Assembly (NCBI RefSeq): GCF_000834655.1
Contig: NZ_JXQQ01000048.1
Location: 1-64,000, forward strand
DNA length: 64,000 bases
Reading direction: 5' to 3'
DNA from: Variovorax paradoxus
GTDB taxonomy: Bacteria > Pseudomonadota > Gammaproteobacteria > Burkholderiales > Burkholderiaceae_C
The notes under the pieces were generated by a model that searched no databases, was not told the origin of the DNA, and saw nothing but the letters and a program-made list of their open reading frames with translations. This document shows, piece after piece, positions 53,057 to 61,849 of this stretch. Numbering within the stretch: position 1 is the first letter of the stretch; each line of letters begins with the position of its first letter. The translations under genes and the position numbers were made by a program.

Positions 53057-53659
53057 ATGGACGCCAAGACCCAGAAAAGCGAACTCACCCGCGCCGCCAT
53101 CGTCGGCGCAGCAATGGACCTCGCCCTGGCCGAGGGCCTGGAAGCGATCTCGCTGCAGGTCATCGCGAGCCGCCTGGGGCTCTCCAAGAGCGGCGTGTTT
53201 TCCCGCGTGGGCTCGCGCGAGGCGCTGCAGAAGGCGGTCATCGAGGAATACGGCCGCGGCTTCCTGGCCGATGTGTTCGTGCCGGCCATGCAGAAGCCCA
53301 AGGGCCTCGCGCGGCTGAACGACATCGTGGCCCGCTGGATCGCACGCACCCGCGACGTCGAGGCCCAGACCGGCTGCCTCTACGTGGCCGGCGCCTTCGA
53401 GTTCGACGACCGCGAAGGCGAGCTGCGCGATGTGCTCCTCGGGGAGATCACGCGCTGGCGCGCAGCCCTGCGCCGCACCGTGACGCTCGCCATCGAGTCC
53501 GGCGAACTCAAGCCCGACACCGAACCCGCACAGCTGGTCAGCGAGATCAACGGGATCATGATGAACCAGTTGCACGACGCGCGCTTCCTGCGCGACCCCC
53601 ACACCGCCGACCGGGCTGCACAGACCTGGCAGCGGCTCCTTTCCAGCTACCTCGCCTGA
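53057..53659 (+). CDS. TetR-family transcription repressor
   Basis: A 200-residue TetR repressor: N-terminal helix-turn-helix ELTRAAIVGAAMDLALAEGLEAISLQVIASRLGLSKSGVFSRVGSREALQKAVIEEY, C-terminal ligand-binding helices to MMNQLHDARFLRDPH. ATG 53057 is correct; the long upstream frame is not. It has a dyad in its own promoter and an almost identical dyad downstream, before a small operon, so it likely represses both itself and that operon. The inducer is unknown. Confidence 0.92.
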   Translation: MDAKTQKSELTRAAIVGAAMDLALAEGLEAISLQVIASRLGLSKSGVFSRVGSREALQKAVIEEYGRGFLADVFVPAMQKPKGLARLNDIVARWIARTRDVEAQTGCLYVAGAFEFDDREGELRDVLLGEITRWRAALRRTVTLAIESGELKPDTEPAQLVSEINGIMMNQLHDARFLRDPHTADRAAQTWQRLLSSYLA

Positions 53660-53704
53660 GCTGTCGGGCACGTGGATTCGCCCCCGTCTTTCTTTGCCAG
53701 AATT

Positions 53705-53720
53705 TCGCACAGTCGTGCGA
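53705..53720. promoter_or_regulatory. TetR operator 2
   Basis: TCGCAC-AGTC-GTGCGA, a perfect 6-bp-arm dyad with a 4-bp centre, 18 bases before the micropeptide ATG. It is followed by TAAATAG, a plausible -10. Sequence and position match operator 1 (53030-53045). Confidence 0.85.
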
Positions 53721-53737
53721 TAAATAGGAGAAGCGTC

Positions 53738-53851
53738 ATGCTGATCATTGCCCTCTGCCTTGCCATCTATGCCGTCGCCATTGGCGTCGAAACCGCCCGC
53801 GACACGCTGCGCAGCCTGCCTCGCAGCAACCAGGACTGGGTCTGGTACTGA
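53738..53851 (+). CDS. 37-residue single-pass membrane peptide
   Basis: An in-frame 38-codon gene: MLIIALCLAIYAVAIGVETA begins with a hydrophobic helix (residues 2-17), and the tail is a short polar end (RDTLRSLPRS then NQDWVWY). AGGAG lies 8 bases before ATG 53738. It starts 18 bases after a TetR operator and stops 20 bases before the hydrolase gene, so it is the first gene of a TetR-controlled operon. No family assigned; it may be an accessory membrane peptide. Easily missed by gene finders. Confidence 0.75.
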   Translation: MLIIALCLAIYAVAIGVETARDTLRSLPRSNQDWVWY

Positions 53852-53871
53852 GCCGCAAGGAACCCATCGAC

Positions 53872-54780
53872 ATGACGAGCAACTCCGCCGCGCGCACTGC
53901 CCCCACGAACTACTACGGCGCCAGCCGCCTGATGCGCGCGATGCGCTTCGGCCTGGGCGCATCGCAGCGCCTCTGGCCCGCGCTCGGCGTGCGCGCGGCC
54001 TACCGCGTGTTCGGCACGCCACTGCCGCCCAAGTGGCTGTACCGCGGGCAGCACCCCGGCGCCGACTGGCGCCACGAGGCCTGGTCCTTCGAGAACGCGA
54101 GCGTGGGCATCTACCACCTGGCGGCCCAGGACTCGGCGGCCGAATCGGCGCCGGTCGTGCTGCTGGTGCACGGCTGGGGCGGCCATGCGGGCCAGATGCT
54201 GCCGATCGCACAGGCGGTGGCAGCGGCGGGCCTTCGGCCGGTGCTGCTCGAGCTCCCCGCGCACGGCCGCAGCGAGGGCACGGCCACCAACGGCGCGCAG
54301 TTCGCGCGCGCCATCGACTACGTCACCGCCCGGCTCGCTGCCGACGGCCGCGCGTTGCGCGCCGTGGTCGCGCATTCGCTGGGCGCCAATGCGCTGGCCT
54401 ATGCCGCGGGACGCGGGCTGCCGGCCGAGCGCATCGTGCTGCTCGCACCGCCTGCGTCGCCGCGCGAATACACGCGCTACTTCGCGCACGCATTCGGCCT
54501 GAGCGAGCAGACGCGCGCGGCGATGCAGCGGCTGTTCGAGGCGCGCGAAGGCGTGCTGATGCCGCGGTTCGAGCCCGCGCTCGCCGGCCCGCGCATCGCG
54601 CAGCCGACGCTGATCGTGCATGACCGCGACGACCGCGTGAACCGCTTTGCCGATGCCGAGGCGTATCGCGATGCGATCCCCCGCGCGCAGCTCGTCGCCA
54701 CGCAGGGCTGGGGGCATCGCCGCATCCTCAAGGAGGCGGACGTGCTGGAGCGGGTGACCCGCTTCGTGGCAGAGGCCTGA
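53872..54780 (+). CDS. Alpha/beta hydrolase
   Basis: A 302-residue hydrolase with the oxyanion motif VVLLVHGWGGHAGQM, nucleophile elbow AHSLGAN, acid Asp in IVHDRDDRVN and His in GWGHRRILKE: an intact catalytic triad. An N-terminal extension of about 70 residues precedes the core. The substrate is unknown; its repression by the neighbouring TetR points to an inducible xenobiotic- or lipid-linked role. It converges on the desaturase gene. Confidence 0.88.
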   Translation: MTSNSAARTAPTNYYGASRLMRAMRFGLGASQRLWPALGVRAAYRVFGTPLPPKWLYRGQHPGADWRHEAWSFENASVGIYHLAAQDSAAESAPVVLLVHGWGGHAGQMLPIAQAVAAAGLRPVLLELPAHGRSEGTATNGAQFARAIDYVTARLAADGRALRAVVAHSLGANALAYAAGRGLPAERIVLLAPPASPREYTRYFAHAFGLSEQTRAAMQRLFEAREGVLMPRFEPALAGPRIAQPTLIVHDRDDRVNRFADAEAYRDAIPRAQLVATQGWGHRRILKEADVLERVTRFVAEA

Positions 54781-54794
54781 GGGCCGTCAGTGCG

Positions 54795-55745
54795 TCACCA
54801 AGCCGGATGCACCGGCGTGAACACCGGCCTGAACAGGTGCCGCCTGACGATCTCCCCGTAGCCGCGGTAGTAGAAATTGCCGTTCGCCGCCAGCACCGCC
54901 GCGCGGTGGCGCCGGAAGTACACGGGGATCTCGTACCAGGGCATCGTCGGCGCGCGGTGGTGCACGTGGTGCAGGTTGTTGAACAGGTAGAGCAGCCCGA
55001 ACACCACGTTCGACTCGACGATGGCCACGCGCGCGTGCGGCGTGTCGGCCCACCGGTGCTCGGTGAAGGTGCGCAGCGACCCCAGCATCATTCCGGGGTA
55101 GACGAAGTACAGCAGGTACTCGCCCAGGCCCATGCCGCAGACCGCGGTGACGAAATACAGCACCGGCGCCACGCTCAGCGCATGCCAGCCCCAGGTCGGC
55201 AGCCGCGAGAAGTTGCCCGCGAACACCTGCTGCGACTCGAAGCGCACCAGCTTCCACAGCTTGAGGAACGGCCCGAGCACGACGCGGAACGCGATCGTCT
55301 GGTTCGCCATGTAGATCCAGCGCCAGACCGGCCCGTAGCCCGCCCACGTGGGCGCCGAGTGGTAGGCGCTCTCGTTGTCGCGCTCCGGGTGCGTCAGGTG
55401 GAAATTGACGTGGTGCGCGCTGTGCCCGCGGTTGTAGAACGTGTACGGCAGCCACAGGTTGAGCGGCGGCCACACCACCGCATGGCGCAGCCACCGGGGC
55501 AGGTGCCGCATCGCGTGGATGCTCTCGTGCTGCAGCGACGAATGCAGCTGCGCCAGAAAGCCGCCCAGCAGAAACAGCGCCCACCCCGGCAGCGCGGAAT
55601 GCCACCACAGCAATGCTGCCCAGGCGCCGTAGAGCGCGGCGGCAAGCACCAGCGTGGGCACCTCCCAGTGCCACCACCAATGCGCCCGGTGCGTGCCGGA
55701 CGGGGTGCGCGTCGGTGCGGTGGACGGTTTGGCGGTCGATGTCAT
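54795..55745 (-). CDS. Membrane fatty acid desaturase
   Basis: A 316-residue di-iron membrane desaturase. The three His boxes are HESIHAMRH, HSAHH (YNRGHSAHHVNFH) and HHVHH (NLHHVHHRAP), with four to five membrane helices. It introduces a double bond or a related modification in an acyl chain. ATG 55745 is chosen over the upstream TTG start. It stands alone, back to back with the rhodanese gene, and is convergent with the TetR-controlled hydrolase (14-bp gap). Confidence 0.9.
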   Translation of the reverse strand: MTSTAKPSTAPTRTPSGTHRAHWWWHWEVPTLVLAAALYGAWAALLWWHSALPGWALFLLGGFLAQLHSSLQHESIHAMRHLPRWLRHAVVWPPLNLWLPYTFYNRGHSAHHVNFHLTHPERDNESAYHSAPTWAGYGPVWRWIYMANQTIAFRVVLGPFLKLWKLVRFESQQVFAGNFSRLPTWGWHALSVAPVLYFVTAVCGMGLGEYLLYFVYPGMMLGSLRTFTEHRWADTPHARVAIVESNVVFGLLYLFNNLHHVHHRAPTMPWYEIPVYFRRHRAAVLAANGNFYYRGYGEIVRRHLFRPVFTPVHPAW

Positions 55746-55901
55746 GGGCGGACGGCTCAAAGGACTGCGATCCTAGGTATGAAGAAGCCGTCTGCATGCG
55801 CGTTTTTCGCATAAGCAAGGTCGTGAAATTTCGTTCCCGCTGCCGCCCGCCGCGGCCTACGCTTGGCGGCTTTGCTGCGCCGCCATCGCCTGCTCGTTCC
55901 C

Positions 55902-56060
55902 ATGACCGCCCCTTTTCCCCTCGTGCCGTGCCGTGGTGCACCGGCGCCTTCACCGTGGGCAAGACGCAGAGGAGTTCGGCCGCTTGATCCAGAGCAAAGC
56001 CGTCAAGTGGACACCCGTCGTGAAACGGGCGGGCATCCTGCCGGACTGACATCGACATGA
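55902..56060 (+). CDS. Possible 52-codon leader frame overlapping the rhodanese start
   Basis: ATG 55902 opens a 52-codon frame that ends with TGA at 56058-56060, overlapping the rhodanese ATG (ATGA). The peptide (MTAPFPLVPCRGAPAPSPWA then a basic Pro/Arg-rich part) is low-complexity with no recognised domain. The rest of the 311-bp gap (55746-56056) is GC-rich with several short inverted repeats, including GGTGCACC and an ATGCG...CGCAT hairpin near 55793-55812. It could be a translated leader of the rhodanese gene or coincidence. Confidence 0.3.
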   Translation: MTAPFPLVPCRGAPAPSPWARRRGVRPLDPEQSRQVDTRRETGGHPAGLTST

Positions 56061-57706
56061 GCTGGACCCCGAAGAAACCTGTCGCCCCCGCGGAGCTGCA
56101 GGCGCTGCTGCTGGCCGAGCCCGTGGCGGAACTCGCGCTGCTCGACGTGCGCGAAACCCGCTGGTTCGTGCAGCGCCATCCCAACCTCGCGCGCAACGCG
56201 CCGCTCAGCGGGCTCGAACTGCAGGTCGGCGCGCTCGTGCCGCGGCGTTCCACGTCCGTGGTGCTCTACGACGACTACAACGCGCCCGATGGCGCCGCCC
56301 AGGCGGCATCGGCGCTGCTTGGGCGCCTAGGCTACACCGACGTGCGCACGCTCGACGGCGGCCTTCAGCGCTGGGTGACGGAGGGCCTGCCCGCCATCGA
56401 CGGCTACGGCACGCTGGTCAAGGCCTTCGGCGACCGCGCCCGGCTGCACTACGGCACGCCAGCCCTGCCCATCGAAGCCTTGCGCGCACGCCAGCGCGAG
56501 GGCCTGCCGACCACGCTGGTCGATGCGCGGCCGCGCGCGGAGTTCGAATTCCTCTCGCTGCCCGGCGCGCGCAACCACGCCGGCACCGAGCTCGCGCTGC
56601 GCCGCTTCGAGGCGGGCGATGCGGAACACGTCTGGGCGATCAACTGCTTCAGCCGCACGCGCGGCATCATCGGCGCCACCACGCTGCGGCTGCTGGGCCG
56701 CGCGCCCGATGCGGTGTTCGTCGAGGACGGCGTGATGGCCTGGGGCCTGCAAGGTGCGCCGACGGTGCAGAACGCGGCGCCCGACGACGAACTGCCGCCC
56801 GAATCGCCCGAGGTCCTGCGCCGCATCGCCGACGAACTGCTCGAGCGCTTCGCCCTTCCCGTGGCAGACGCCGCGCAGCTCGCCAGCTGGCGCGCCGACA
56901 ACACGCACACCCTCTACATCTTCGATGTGCGGCCCACTGCCGACCCGGCCTTCGCGGACTCGGCGGTGCAGCAGGTGCCTGGCGGCCAGCTGTTCATGCA
57001 TTTCGAGAACCTCGTGGGCACGCGCGGCGCCCGCATCGTGCTGATCGACGATGCGGCGCATCGCCTCCGCGCAGCGGTCACGAGCTTCTGGCTCACGCAG
57101 CTCAACCAGGCCGAGGTGTATGTCTACGACGGCACGCTGGCGCCCGAACAGGCGCCCCCCGCGCCGGCCGTGGACGCGACGGACGCGCCCGCGCCGCTGG
57201 ACCCCGAAGCGCTCGCCCAACTTCGCAGGAACGGCGCGGTGACGGTGATCGACGTGGGTGCCAGCCTCGACTACGAACGCGGCCACCTGCCCGGCGCGCT
57301 CTACATGCTGCCGGCATCGCTGGGCCCGTTGGCCTCGCACGCCGTGGCCGGCCGCACGCTGGTCTTCACCTCACCCGATGGCGCGGCTGCGCGCCGTGTC
57401 GCGCGCGATGCGCAACGGCGCTGGCCGGGATCGGGGGCGGTGTTCACCTGGCTCCAGGGCGGGACCGAGGCGTGGAAGGCGTCAGGGCGGCCGCTGTCGA
57501 CCGCGTTCGTGCCGGCCCAGCTGCTGACCCCCTTCGACGACGACTGGGGCTCGGTCATGCGCGTGTTCGGCCCGCGCCGCGATGCGGCCTGGGCCGATTA
57601 CCTCGCCTGGGAGCGGGCGCTGGCCGCGCGGGTACTTCAAGACCCGTCGGTGCGCTTTCGCTTCTTTCCTACCGGGCAGGGGCCGGATCGGGCAGCTCGA
57701 TCTTGA
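56057..57706 (+). CDS. Tandem four-domain rhodanese sulfurtransferase
   Basis: A 549-residue protein with four rhodanese-like repeats (about 1-125, 135-260, 270-370 and 385-500). Only the second keeps a catalytic Cys loop ([10 protein letters not shown]). The first has YDDYNAPDG, the third DDAAHRL and the fourth TSPDGAAA in that place, so three domains are probably structural or regulatory. Thiosulfate or persulfide transfer is the likely chemistry. It overlaps minE at its 3' end by 38 bp on the opposite strand. Confidence 0.9.
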   Translation: MSWTPKKPVAPAELQALLLAEPVAELALLDVRETRWFVQRHPNLARNAPLSGLELQVGALVPRRSTSVVLYDDYNAPDGAAQAASALLGRLGYTDVRTLDGGLQRWVTEGLPAIDGYGTLVKAFGDRARLHYGTPALPIEALRARQREGLPTTLVDARPRAEFEFLSLPGARNHAGTELALRRFEAGDAEHVWAINCFSRTRGIIGATTLRLLGRAPDAVFVEDGVMAWGLQGAPTVQNAAPDDELPPESPEVLRRIADELLERFALPVADAAQLASWRADNTHTLYIFDVRPTADPAFADSAVQQVPGGQLFMHFENLVGTRGARIVLIDDAAHRLRAAVTSFWLTQLNQAEVYVYDGTLAPEQAPPAPAVDATDAPAPLDPEALAQLRRNGAVTVIDVGASLDYERGHLPGALYMLPASLGPLASHAVAGRTLVFTSPDGAAARRVARDAQRRWPGSGAVFTWLQGGTEAWKASGRPLSTAFVPAQLLTPFDDDWGSVMRVFGPRRDAAWADYLAWERALAARVLQDPSVRFRFFPTGQGPDRAARS

Positions 57707-57941
57707 TGTCGAGCACTTCGAGGTTGTCCTGGGTTTCCAGGTGCACCTTGATGTCGTCGGGATTGATCGACACATACTTGGAAATCACCGCCACCAGCTC
57801 ACGCTGGAGTTCGGGCAGGTAGTCGGGGCGCTTCTTGCCGCTGAGGCTGGAGCGCTCGTGCGCGAGGATGATCTGCAGGCGCTCTTTCGCGACGCTTGCA
57901 GTCTTCTTCTTCTCGCCAAGCAGGAACGAGAGAAACGACAT
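57669..57941 (-). CDS. minE: Cell division topological specificity factor MinE
   Basis: A 90-residue MinE. The N-terminal amphipathic membrane-targeting segment is [12 protein letters not shown]; the MinD-stimulating helix contains [14 protein letters not shown]; the C-terminal beta domain is [14 protein letters not shown]. MinE displaces MinD from the membrane and drives pole-to-pole oscillation. Order minC-minD-minE on the minus strand with tight spacing (2 bp after minD). Confidence 0.97.
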   Translation of the reverse strand: MSFLSFLLGEKKKTASVAKERLQIILAHERSSLSGKKRPDYLPELQRELVAVISKYVSINPDDIKVHLETQDNLEVLDIKIELPDPAPAR

Positions 57942-57943
57942 GC

Positions 57944-58759
57944 CTACTTGCTCCCGAAAATCCGCTTGAAGAAGCCCGGCTTCTCGGCGTCGACGAAGCG
58001 CATGGGCTTCTCTTCACCGAGAAACCGCGCCACCACGTCGCTGTAGGCCTGCGCCACGTCGGTGTCCTTGTCGTGGATCGCCGGCACGCCCTGGTTGGAG
58101 GCATGCAGCACGCTTTCCGACTCGGGGATCACACCGATCAGCTTGATGCGCAGGATGTCCTGGATGTCTTCCAGCGAGAGCATCTGGCCGCCCGCCACCC
58201 GGTTCGGGTTGTAGCGGGTGATCAGGAGGTGCTCCTTGATCGGGTCGCCGCCGTCCTTGGCGCGCTTGGTCTTGCTGCTGAGCATGCCCAGGATGCGGTC
58301 CGAGTCGCGCACCGAGGAGACCTCGGGGTTGGTCACCACCAGCGCCTCGTCGGCGAAGTGCATCGCCATCATCGCGCCGGTCTCGATGCCTGCAGGCGAG
58401 TCGCAGACGATGTATTCGAAGTCCATCGCGGCCAGGTCGTTCAGGATCTTCTCGACGCCTTCCTGCGTGAGCGCTTCCTTGTCGCGCGTCTGCGAGGCGG
58501 CCAGCACGAAGAGGTTCTCGCACTGCTTGTCCTTGATGAGCGCCTGGCTCAGGTTGGCCTCGCCTTGAATGACGTTGATGAGGTCGTACACCACGCGGCG
58601 TTCGCAACCCATGATCAGGTCGAGGTTGCGCAGGCCCACGTCGAAGTCGATCACGGCCGTCTTCTTGCCCGCGAGCGCGAGGCCGGATGCGAAGCTGGCG
58701 CTCGTGGTCGTCTTGCCGACGCCACCCTTGCCCGAGGTCACCACCACAATTTTGGCCAT
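57944..58759 (-). CDS. minD: Septum-site-determining ATPase MinD
   Basis: A 271-residue deviant-Walker ATPase: [21 protein letters not shown], the [18 protein letters not shown] membrane/MinC-binding face, the [23 protein letters not shown] switch, and a C-terminal membrane-targeting helix ending [13 protein letters not shown] 58759 is preferred over 58765 because the AAGGA lies at the proper distance only for 58759. With MinC it blocks polar septa. Confidence 0.97.
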   Translation of the reverse strand: MAKIVVVTSGKGGVGKTTTSASFASGLALAGKKTAVIDFDVGLRNLDLIMGCERRVVYDLINVIQGEANLSQALIKDKQCENLFVLAASQTRDKEALTQEGVEKILNDLAAMDFEYIVCDSPAGIETGAMMAMHFADEALVVTNPEVSSVRDSDRILGMLSSKTKRAKDGGDPIKEHLLITRYNPNRVAGGQMLSLEDIQDILRIKLIGVIPESESVLHASNQGVPAIHDKDTDVAQAYSDVVARFLGEEKPMRFVDAEKPGFFKRIFGSK

Positions 58760-58811
58760 GGCCATTCCTTCTTGTTTCGATTCTGTTGTTGGTTTCAGAG
58801 CGCCGCGTCCG

Positions 58812-59579
58812 TCAGGGGATCGCGTCGATCACTAGCTTTTTACCGTCCAGCCGCACCTGCGCCGACTTGCCTAGCACCGGATCCGGCAGCGGCACTTCGT
58901 TGGTGCGGTAGATGCCGGCGATGGCCACGAGCTGCGCTTCCATGCAGGTCGAGAAGATGCGCGCCTCGGTGTTGCCGCGAGCGCCCGCGATCGCCTTGCC
59001 GCGCAGCGGCGCGTACACATGCACGTTGCCGTCGGCGATGACCTCGGCGCCGAAGCTCACCACGGCCGTGACCACCACGTCGCCGCCCCGGGCGTAGACC
59101 TGCTGGCCCGAGCGCAGCGGCTTGTCGATCAGCAGGGTGCCGTTGGCCGGCACCGGCACTTCGCGCACGATCTGCGGGGCTTCGGCCGGCGCCTCGGCGG
59201 GCGGGGCCGGCGGCCGGGGCGCGGGGGCCGAGGGCATGGCCGCCACCGAAAGCCCGGCGGCGCGCGCCGCGGCATTGTGGGCGTCGTTGCCGCCGCGCAC
59301 CGCGATCGGCTGGGTCTGGTGGCGGGCCAGCAGGCTGCGCAGGGCCGCGAAGTCGAGCTCGGCGGCGGCTTCGCCTTCTTCGTTCTGCTCGGGCAGCTGC
59401 GAGAGGTCGATCACCACCGGCTCCTGCTCGAAGAAATCGGGCGAGTCGGCCAACTGGGCGTCGAGCGCCTCGGCCAGCACGTCCAGGTCGGACGTCTTGA
59501 GGATCACTGCAATCAGCGGCAGCGTGGCGCTCTTGAATTCGAAAACCGCCTTGGTGCGCGCGGCGGAGACATCGGCCAT
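58812..59579 (-). CDS. minC: Septum-site-determining protein MinC
   Basis: A 255-residue FtsZ inhibitor. The N-terminal domain (FEFKSATLPLIAVILKTSDLDVL) is followed by a Pro/Ala-rich linker (about 125-150) and the C-terminal beta-helix (GQQVYARGGDVVVTAVVSFGAEVIADGNVHVYAPLRGKAIAGARGN). ATG 59579 is the family start (MADVSAARTKAVFEFK). It is first in the min operon. A dispersed repeat lies upstream at 59705-59790. Confidence 0.96.
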   Translation of the reverse strand: MADVSAARTKAVFEFKSATLPLIAVILKTSDLDVLAEALDAQLADSPDFFEQEPVVIDLSQLPEQNEEGEAAAELDFAALRSLLARHQTQPIAVRGGNDAHNAAARAAGLSVAAMPSAPAPRPPAPPAEAPAEAPQIVREVPVPANGTLLIDKPLRSGQQVYARGGDVVVTAVVSFGAEVIADGNVHVYAPLRGKAIAGARGNTEARIFSTCMEAQLVAIAGIYRTNEVPLPDPVLGKSAQVRLDGKKLVIDAIP

Positions 59580-59704
59580 TGGGAAAACGTCGGTGCGAAA
59601 GCGTTGGAGTCTAACGGGCGCGGGCTTCCGGGCGGTGACCGGGCCCGCCTTCAACCGCCCGGGACAACACTTCTTGCACGACGTTTCATCTTTGTACTTT
59701 TCCG

Positions 59705-59790
59705 GGTATACCGCGGAATCGGCTTTGCCGGGCCGCCGGCATCGCCCCCTGCAAGGGGGTAGGAGGCCACACGAAGTGGGCAAGCCTGGA
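59705..59790 (-). repeat. Dispersed palindromic repeat, copy C (inverted)
   Basis: Reverse complement of the family at 12261-12344 and 14695-14782. It keeps CCAGGCTTGCCCACT, CGTGTGGCC, the CCCCCT-GC-GGGGGC hairpin (one unit changed), GCGGCCCGGCAAAGCCG and TTCCGCGGT. Located between the minC start and the end of the permease gene. Confidence 0.8.
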
Positions 59791-59792
59791 GG

Positions 59793-61076
59793 TCAGTTTT
59801 TTGTTTTGCCGAGCAATGCGTAGAGGATGATCGCCCCGAAAGTCGCGGTACCGATGCCGCCCAGCGCGAAGTCGCCGAACTTCAGCGTGAAGTCGCCCGT
59901 GCCGATGATCAGCGTGATCGCCGCCACGATCAGGTTCTTGTTCTGCGAGAAGTCGACCTTGTTGTCGACCCAGATCTTGGCGCCCGCGATGGCGATCAGC
60001 CCGAACACCACGATGCTCACGCCGCCCATCACCGGCAGCGGAATCGCCTGGATCAGCGCGCCGAACTTGGGGCTGAAGCCCAGGACGAGCGCGATGACCG
60101 CCGCCACCACGAACACCGCCGTCGAGTAGATGCGGGTGGCCGCCATCACGCCGATGTTCTCGGCATAGGTGGTTACGCCCGTGCCGCCGGCGGCGCCGCT
60201 CACCACCGTGGCGATCCCGTCGCCGATGAAGGCGCGGCCCATGTAGGGGTCGAGGTTGCGGCCGGTCATGGCCGTCACCGCCTTCAGGTGGCCGAGGTTT
60301 TCCGCCACGAGGATGATCGCCACCGGCGCGATCAGCAGCATCGCGTTGGCCGTGAACACCGGCGTGGTGAAGGTCGGCAGGCCGAACCAGGCCGCGTTGG
60401 CGATGCCGCTCAGGTCCACCGGCTTGCCCATGCCCAGGATGTTGGTGAGCACCGCATAGACGACGGTGGCCAGGATCAGTCCGACCAGGATCAAAAGGCG
60501 CTGCAGCATGCCCCGCGCGAACACCGCCACCAGGCCCACGCACAGGAAGGTCACGGCCTGCATCCACGAATCGAAGTTGCTGGCCGCCATGTTCTTGATC
60601 GGCACGGCCGCCAGGTTCAGGCCGATCACCGCCACCACCGCGCCGGTGACCACGGGCGGCATGAAGCGCTCGATCCAGCCCGTGCCGATGGCCTGCACCA
60701 GCGCCCCGATCAGGATGTAGACCACCCCGCAGGCCACGATGCCGCCTAGCGCCACCGCGATGTTGGCATTCGGCCCCTTGCCAGCATAGCCGCTGGCCGC
60801 GATGACCACGCCGATGAAGGCGAAGCTCGAGCCCAGGTAGCTGGGTACCTTGCCGCCGGTGACGAAATAGAAGATCAGCGTGCCGATGCCGCTCATCAGG
60901 ATCGCGATGTTGGGGCTGAAGCCCATGAGGATCGGCGCCAGCACCGTGGCGCCGAACATCGCGATCACGTGCTGGATGCCCATCGCGCCGGTCTGCAGCC
61001 AGGGCAGCCGCTCGTCGGGGCCGATGACGGCGCCGTTGGCCAGCGCGGACGCCGGTCGTTCAGTCCAGTTGAACAT
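59793..61076 (-). CDS. NCS2 nucleobase permease, UraA/RutG-like
   Basis: A 427-residue, about 14-helix inner-membrane symporter. NCS2 signatures are GIQHVIAMFGATVLAPILMGF near the N-terminus, GGIVACGVVYILIGALV, and the substrate-site GGTGVTTYAENIGVMAATRIYST, whose Glu matches the uracil-binding Glu of UraA. Thus uracil/pyrimidine uptake with a proton is likely. It is a single gene with a 257-bp upstream gap (61077-61333), in which I see no other gene. Confidence 0.93.
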   Translation of the reverse strand: MFNWTERPASALANGAVIGPDERLPWLQTGAMGIQHVIAMFGATVLAPILMGFSPNIAILMSGIGTLIFYFVTGGKVPSYLGSSFAFIGVVIAASGYAGKGPNANIAVALGGIVACGVVYILIGALVQAIGTGWIERFMPPVVTGAVVAVIGLNLAAVPIKNMAASNFDSWMQAVTFLCVGLVAVFARGMLQRLLILVGLILATVVYAVLTNILGMGKPVDLSGIANAAWFGLPTFTTPVFTANAMLLIAPVAIILVAENLGHLKAVTAMTGRNLDPYMGRAFIGDGIATVVSGAAGGTGVTTYAENIGVMAATRIYSTAVFVVAAVIALVLGFSPKFGALIQAIPLPVMGGVSIVVFGLIAIAGAKIWVDNKVDFSQNKNLIVAAITLIIGTGDFTLKFGDFALGGIGTATFGAIILYALLGKTKN

Positions 61077-61333
61077 TGCTTATCTCCTCTTGTTGGTTGT
61101 GGCGGTGCGCCCGTGCGCGCTCCGGGGCGTGATTGTGGGCGATGAACCCCGCCCTGAACACACCCGCAAGAGAAGAAGATGGCAGGGCCGCCCGGCCCGT
61201 CGTGCCCGGCTCAGAAGGGGTGAATAAACCGTAGCGAGCGGTTCGAGCTTGCGCCTAGGACCGGAGCCCTACTTTGTACGGTGAGGACCGCGGGTGCGAG
61301 AGCGGACCGCGCAGCAGGTTTGTTCGCGCCTTC

Positions 61334-61756
61334 TCAGCGCGGCTGCAGCACCGCCATCGTGATTCGCGACACGCAGGTCAGTTCGCCCGCCTCGTTCGTC
61401 AGGTCGATCTGCCAGACCTGCGTGGTGCGCCCCCGGTGCACCGGCCGCGCGGTGCCGATGACCCAGCCGCTGGTGACCGACCGGATGTGGTTCGCGTTGA
61501 TGTCCAAGCCTACGGCGCGGTCGCCCTCAGGGGCCGAGTAATGCGCGCCGCAGGAGCCCAGCGTCTCGGCCAGCACCACCGACACGCCGCCGTGCAGGAT
61601 GCCGTAGGGCTGGCGGGTGCGTTCGTCTACGGGCACGCGGGCGCGGATGAAGTCGTCGCCCACCTCCAGGAACTCCATGCCCAGCGTGGACACGGCCGTG
61701 CCGACGTGGTTGCGGGTCAGTTCTTCGACGGAGATCTCTTTCTTCCAGATACGCAT
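61334..61756 (-). CDS. Hotdog-fold acyl-CoA thioesterase, PaaI/MenI-like
   Basis: A 140-residue single hotdog domain with the signature YGILHGGVSVVLAETLGS (catalytic Glu in AETLGS and His-Gly-Gly loop) and VGLDINANHIRSV. This fits the YdiI/EntH/PaaI group that hydrolyses 1,4-dihydroxy-2-naphthoyl-CoA or phenylacetyl-type CoA esters. The substrate cannot be decided. Single gene, ATG 61756. Confidence 0.92.
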   Translation of the reverse strand: MRIWKKEISVEELTRNHVGTAVSTLGMEFLEVGDDFIRARVPVDERTRQPYGILHGGVSVVLAETLGSCGAHYSAPEGDRAVGLDINANHIRSVTSGWVIGTARPVHRGRTTQVWQIDLTNEAGELTCVSRITMAVLQPR

Positions 61757-61849
61757 TCGGTTCTTTCGGGTTCTTTCGGGGGCAGGTTCCAGAAACTATA
61801 GCGATGGCGGCTGACAACCGCAGTCGCCTTTGCGTGCTAACTTGGGACG

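Noticed and set aside
61077-61333. Possible tRNA or riboswitch in the 257-bp gap upstream of the permease
   Set aside because: Short inverted repeats are present but no cloverleaf, no tRNA arm consensus and no known riboswitch core was found.
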